From assembly GCA_018663565.1 (NCBI GenBank), contig JABJQE010000135.1, forward strand, positions 1 to 8,704: 8,704 bases of DNA, written 5' to 3'. The notes under the pieces are model-generated. The model saw only the letters and a program-made list of their open reading frames with translations, had not been told where the DNA came from and searched no databases. The stretch is from Phycisphaerae bacterium. GTDB taxonomy: Bacteria > Planctomycetota > Phycisphaerae > Phycisphaerales > SM1A02. Shown here in pieces: positions 5,733 through 8,704 of this stretch (its first letter is position 1; the number at the start of each line of letters is the position of its first letter). The position numbers and the translations under genes were made by a program.

Positions 5733-8570
5733 GTACAGATACCTAAATTCGGCACTCGCAAGAAGTGCATGGGCAATATCGGTCCATGACTCAGGAGTAT
5801 CGTCCGACAATGAAACGAGCAGTTCGACTTCGTCGGTATGTGGCAGTCGGCCATAGGCCGCGATAATCATGTTGCCGATCGCTTCCTCCTGACTGACACC
5901 CTCATTCACTTGGGACCGCGCCGACGCGCCGAATCGAGAGGCGAATTCCAGCACCATCGAGTCATTGAGAAGGATGAGCCCTTGCTCGGGCACATTGGAT
6001 TCCGTGCGGCGGCCAACAGTTGACGATGGCACCGGCATGTCGAATGTCGTCATGAATGGATCCAAGAAGTTCCGGCGAACATCCTGATAGATGCTGCGCC
6101 GATTGTCGCCGTCAATTGGACCGCTTGTTTCGGGACGTCCACGCCCCTGCATCGACTCTCGCAATCGAATGGGCACCGATGGACCGCCGACCTCTGGGTC
6201 GAGCGATCCACTCACCACGAGCATCGCGTCGCGAAGTCGCTCTGCAGACATTCTTCTGACAATCGCCCGCGATAAGAATCTTGCATCCGGATCGATGTTC
6301 ATCATGTCAGGCGTGATAGGCATCGATGCCATCGAATAGGTGCGGCTCATCACGATGCGTTTGATCAACGCCTTGAGGTTCCAGTCCTGCTGAAAGTGAG
6401 CAGCCAAGTAATCAAGCAGTTCCGGATGAGAAGGCGACTGGCCCATACCGCCAAAGTCATCGGTCGTCGTCGAAAGCCCGCGGCCCATCAAGTGATGCCA
6501 CCCTCGATTGACCGCCAATCTGGCGGTCAGTGGATTGGCTGGATCGAGTACACGTTCAGCCAGTCCAGGTCGCCCCGACCCAGACAGAGTTGGCGACTTG
6601 GTGATGTGGCTGTCGTAGGGTGTAGATGGAAACGCCATGATCAGTGATCGATTAGCGGCTTCTAGGGGCGTTGCGGGATTCCCTCGATCGAGCACCTTGG
6701 AATCGGCGGGCGTCCCCTCGACCATGGCCAGTGCACGATCAGGCGCTGGAATGTCGATGGCGAGCGCAGCCAAGGGCGACAACAACGCAGAGTCAAGTTC
6801 AACGACGTCATGAGCGATGGCAACATCGCCGATCACATCATCAGCCATTGCATCGCCATGCACAATCCAATCCACGGCAAGAAAGCCGTCACCGTCATCA
6901 ATCAGTTCCATGTAGGCCTCACTGCCCTGATAGCGACTGACATCGACTGCGAAGACTTTCCATGTGCCCGCATCTTCCACGGAATGGATCATCGATTCAA
7001 ATAGCAGCGGGTTCCGATCATTGAGCCAGTACTGGTCGACGTACAGGCGAATGCTGCTGCGCGTCCCACGTGCTCGCACGTACACGTATGGAGCATTAAT
7101 CGTGAACGAAGGTGATCTTGCAGTACCGTGCAGCCCAGTAGCCATTCCACCGCTATTGATCTGACCAACGCCCACCCGCCCTGCAGATAGCCCGTCAGTT
7201 ATGAGGACGCTTCCGGGTGGATGCAACGCTTCATCAAAGGACCAGCCCGAGGTCGACCAACCGATGATCGCCTCGGGATCCTCGCCAAAGTCCCAGGCCA
7301 CGTTCCCATCAATGGCACTCTGTGGCGCACGCGCTGACTCCTGCCCACCGGTGAAGTGCGATCCAATCTGGCGCTTGGCGTGCTGCATTGCCGCTACGCG
7401 CTTGTCGATTCGTCCGTCAGGGTCGAGGTATGCATAGCACCGTCGTGACGAACGGATGACGCCGACCATCGCGTAGTAGTCCTTCTGGCTGATTGCATCG
7501 AATTTGTGATCGTGACACCGCGCGCACGCCATCGTTGTGCCGAGAAAGGTGCGACTGAACACATCAATCTGGTTATCGATTCGGTCTAGTTCGTCCATCC
7601 GCACATCCACCGGGGCATGCGTGCCTTGAGATAGCCACCACCACCCAGTTGCAACCGCTGGGGGTGCGAGCCCTGGGATGTCGGGTATACGCTGCTGACG
7701 GTTCGTGTCGCCAGCGATCTGTTCACGAACGAATTGATCCCACGGCATATTTGCATTGAGCGCACTAATGACCCAGTCGCGATATCGCCACGCTTCATCA
7801 ATGGGATAGTCGAACTCATGGCCATGGGTCTGGGCATATCGCACTAGATCCAGCCAGTGACGTCCCCAGGTTTCGCCGAACCCAGGATCGGCCAGGAGAT
7901 GATTAACCTGCGCTTCCCATGCGTCCTCGGACGGATCGGCGAGAAACGCGCGAACAACTTGTGGCGAGGGCGGAAGGCCGGTCAAATCATGATGCACTCG
8001 ACGCAGTCTCGCCGCAGGATCCGCCTGTGAAACTGGCGACAGCCCACGTTCTTCGAGCTGCGCCACTACAAATCGGTCGATGTCTCCTGCCACCCATGAA
8101 GCATCATGTACAGCAGGGGGCTCCGGTGGTGACAGTGGTTGCCACGACCAGTGTGTTTCATAGGGTGCGCCTGCTTTGATCCACGCATGGATGAGCGCCG
8201 CTTCCTCGGCCGGAATGGCATCGTGACCCTTGTCTGCTGGTGGCATGCGATCTTCAAGATCATCGGTGATAATTCGCTGCCACAGAACGCTGGCTTGGGG
8301 ATCACCGGGCACGATCACAGCGGGTCGCCGCCCTCGTTTTTCGGTAGCACCTTTGGACGTATCCAGTCGCAGCTTGGCCTTGCGGGTCGAGGCGTCGGGA
8401 CCATGGCACACAAAGCACCGATGGGCCAGAATAGGAGCGATGTCACGACCGTAGGACGGGGCCGCCACATCTCCTTGAACGGCGGTCGAAGCCATCGTCG
8501 CACCAGCCACTCCCAACCACATACTGACTTGAATGGCCATGGAGCCAGTGTACTGTAGAAATGTAACCAC
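5730..8570 (-). CDS. Planctomycete-type c-type cytochrome with DUF1549 (PSCyt2) and DUF1553 (PSD1) domains
   Basis: A 946-residue exported haem protein. Domains in order: a PSCyt1-like cytochrome segment at about 40-140 with haem motif CFVCH at 52-56; DUF1549 at about 160-375 (RRVHHDLTGLPPSP at 190-203, FGETWGRHWLDLVRYAQT at 231-248) with a second haem motif CARCH at 349-353; a beta-rich insertion at about 405-580; and DUF1553 at about 670-940 (LTARLAVNRGWHHLMGRGL at 681-699, ESNVPEQGLILLND at 857-870). Haem c attachment implies a periplasmic or surface location. Electron transfer or redox chemistry is likely, but the substrate is unknown. The start is uncertain. GTG at 8570 gives the longest frame; ATG at 8540 or 8522 would give shorter leaders. 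None has a good ribosome binding site, and the leader lacks the usual Lys/Arg before its hydrophobic part. The gene is translationally coupled to the DUF1501 gene and lies 56 bases after purU. Confidence 0.93.
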   Translation of the reverse strand: MVTFLQYTGSMAIQVSMWLGVAGATMASTAVQGDVAAPSYGRDIAPILAHRCFVCHGPDASTRKAKLRLDTSKGATEKRGRRPAVIVPGDPQASVLWQRIITDDLEDRMPPADKGHDAIPAEEAALIHAWIKAGAPYETHWSWQPLSPPEPPAVHDASWVAGDIDRFVVAQLEERGLSPVSQADPAARLRRVHHDLTGLPPSPQVVRAFLADPSEDAWEAQVNHLLADPGFGETWGRHWLDLVRYAQTHGHEFDYPIDEAWRYRDWVISALNANMPWDQFVREQIAGDTNRQQRIPDIPGLAPPAVATGWWWLSQGTHAPVDVRMDELDRIDNQIDVFSRTFLGTTMACARCHDHKFDAISQKDYYAMVGVIRSSRRCYAYLDPDGRIDKRVAAMQHAKRQIGSHFTGGQESARAPQSAIDGNVAWDFGEDPEAIIGWSTSGWSFDEALHPPGSVLITDGLSAGRVGVGQINSGGMATGLHGTARSPSFTINAPYVYVRARGTRSSIRLYVDQYWLNDRNPLLFESMIHSVEDAGTWKVFAVDVSRYQGSEAYMELIDDGDGFLAVDWIVHGDAMADDVIGDVAIAHDVVELDSALLSPLAALAIDIPAPDRALAMVEGTPADSKVLDRGNPATPLEAANRSLIMAFPSTPYDSHITKSPTLSGSGRPGLAERVLDPANPLTARLAVNRGWHHLMGRGLSTTTDDFGGMGQSPSHPELLDYLAAHFQQDWNLKALIKRIVMSRTYSMASMPITPDMMNIDPDARFLSRAIVRRMSAERLRDAMLVVSGSLDPEVGGPSVPIRLRESMQGRGRPETSGPIDGDNRRSIYQDVRRNFLDPFMTTFDMPVPSSTVGRRTESNVPEQGLILLNDSMVLEFASRFGASARSQVNEGVSQEEAIGNMIIAAYGRLPHTDEVELLVSLSDDTPESWTDIAHALLASAEFRYLY
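6831..7358 (-). other. Beta-sandwich-like insertion inside the DUF1549/DUF1553 protein
   Basis: Residues about 405-580 separate the second haem motif from DUF1553 and carry neither haem nor the conserved DUF1549/1553 blocks. They alternate short hydrophobic strands with turns (GSVLITDG, YVYVRARGTRSSIRLYVDQY, TWKVFAVDVSRYQGSEAYMEL, FLAVDWIVHGDA), a pattern typical of jelly-roll modules that bind glycans. The last part resembles the ending seen in such modules, where a Trp/Asp strand closes the sandwich. The assignment is by pattern only. Similar insertions occur in some other members of the family. Confidence 0.45.
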
Positions 8571-8582
8571 GATTCCAGCAGC

Positions 8583-8599
8583 CGCACGCGTGCCGTGCG
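8583..8599. repeat. GC-rich inverted repeat between purU and the cytochrome gene
   Basis: CGCACG (8583-8588) and CGTGCG (8594-8599) are inverted around a 5-base loop, and a perfect 10-bp palindrome GCACGCGTGC (8584-8593) overlaps the left arm. On the minus strand no T-run follows, so a standard intrinsic terminator is not supported. It could form a short hairpin in the message between the two genes. Confidence 0.35.
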
Positions 8600-8626
8600 C
8601 TTCTGCCTCGTAGAAACAACACGCCT

Positions 8627-8704
8627 CTACTCAAACACCACGCCTCGGCCGTTATGCACCATGACGCGGTCCTCGAGATACCAACGCACCGCGCGGGCGA
8701 GCAC
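8627..8704 (-). CDS. purU: Formyltetrahydrofolate deformylase, C-terminal fragment
   Basis: The last 25 codons and a TAG stop of a gene that enters from the right edge. The visible residues VLARAVRWYLEDRVMVHNG followed by RGVVFE match the conserved end of PurU, where VLARAV...L..RV.V...TVVF is typical. PurU hydrolyses 10-formyltetrahydrofolate to formate and tetrahydrofolate in the cytoplasm, balancing one-carbon pools and feeding formate to purine synthesis. The ACT and formyltransferase domains are outside the window, so completeness cannot be judged. It is followed after 56 bases, on the same strand, by the exported cytochrome gene. A shared transcript is possible, but a functional link is not obvious. 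Confidence 0.75.
   Translation of the reverse strand: MLARAVRWYLEDRVMVHNGRGVVFE

Noticed and set aside
8139..8558. A 139-codon plus-strand frame antisense to the cytochrome gene start
   Set aside because: It lies opposite the haem motif and cytochrome domain of a certain gene, and its own product has no domain.

Overview
The window looks like a chromosomal segment from a planctomycete, most likely of the class Phycisphaerae. Three things point there. There is a cytochrome-type DUF1549/DUF1553 protein followed by a DUF1501 protein, a pairing characteristic of Planctomycetota. There is a protein kinase fused to a long tetratricopeptide tail, of a style common in that phylum. The beta-helix protein ends in a Cys-rich cassette and a single dockerin-like motif closing in WGPCQ, a C-terminus I associate with Phycisphaerae. 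The DNA is moderately GC-rich with GC-biased third codon positions. This placement is by family recognition only; there is no rRNA or other marker here.

Layout from left to right. Bases 2-2602 (+) hold the 3' part of a transmembrane Ser/Thr kinase with about eleven TPR-like repeats; its start and ATP-binding lysine lie off the left edge. Bases 2603-2771 are a short convergent gap. Bases 2772-3935 (-) encode a secreted right-handed beta-helix protein with seven coils of about 26 residues. Bases 3936-4311 contain no full gene. They hold the leader of the beta-helix gene, including a compact cluster of palindromes and direct repeats at 3989-4020, and a 51-codon open frame (4163-4315, -) with coding-like composition but no normal start codon. 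Bases 4312-5730 (-) encode a Tat-exported DUF1501 protein of the alkaline phosphatase/sulfatase fold. Bases 5730-8570 (-) encode a 946-residue c-type cytochrome/DUF1549/DUF1553 protein. Bases 8627-8704 (-) are the last 25 codons of what looks like purU, formyltetrahydrofolate deformylase.

The DUF1549/DUF1553 and DUF1501 genes share one base in a TGATG stop-start, so they are almost certainly translated in a coupled manner from one message, possibly read through from purU. Both products should act outside the cytoplasm, one as a haem protein and one as a folded, probably metal-binding, hydrolase-fold protein. Their biochemical role is not established; degradation of complex organic matter is an often-suggested setting. 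The beta-helix protein should also be at the surface or secreted. The kinase converges on this block and need not be functionally connected to it.

I see no mobile element, CRISPR array, rRNA or tRNA. The observations most worth following are the cysteine ladder in the beta-helix protein, the startless open frame after the DUF1501 gene, the operator-like repeats before the beta-helix gene, and the apparently split Sec/Tat export of the coupled pair.
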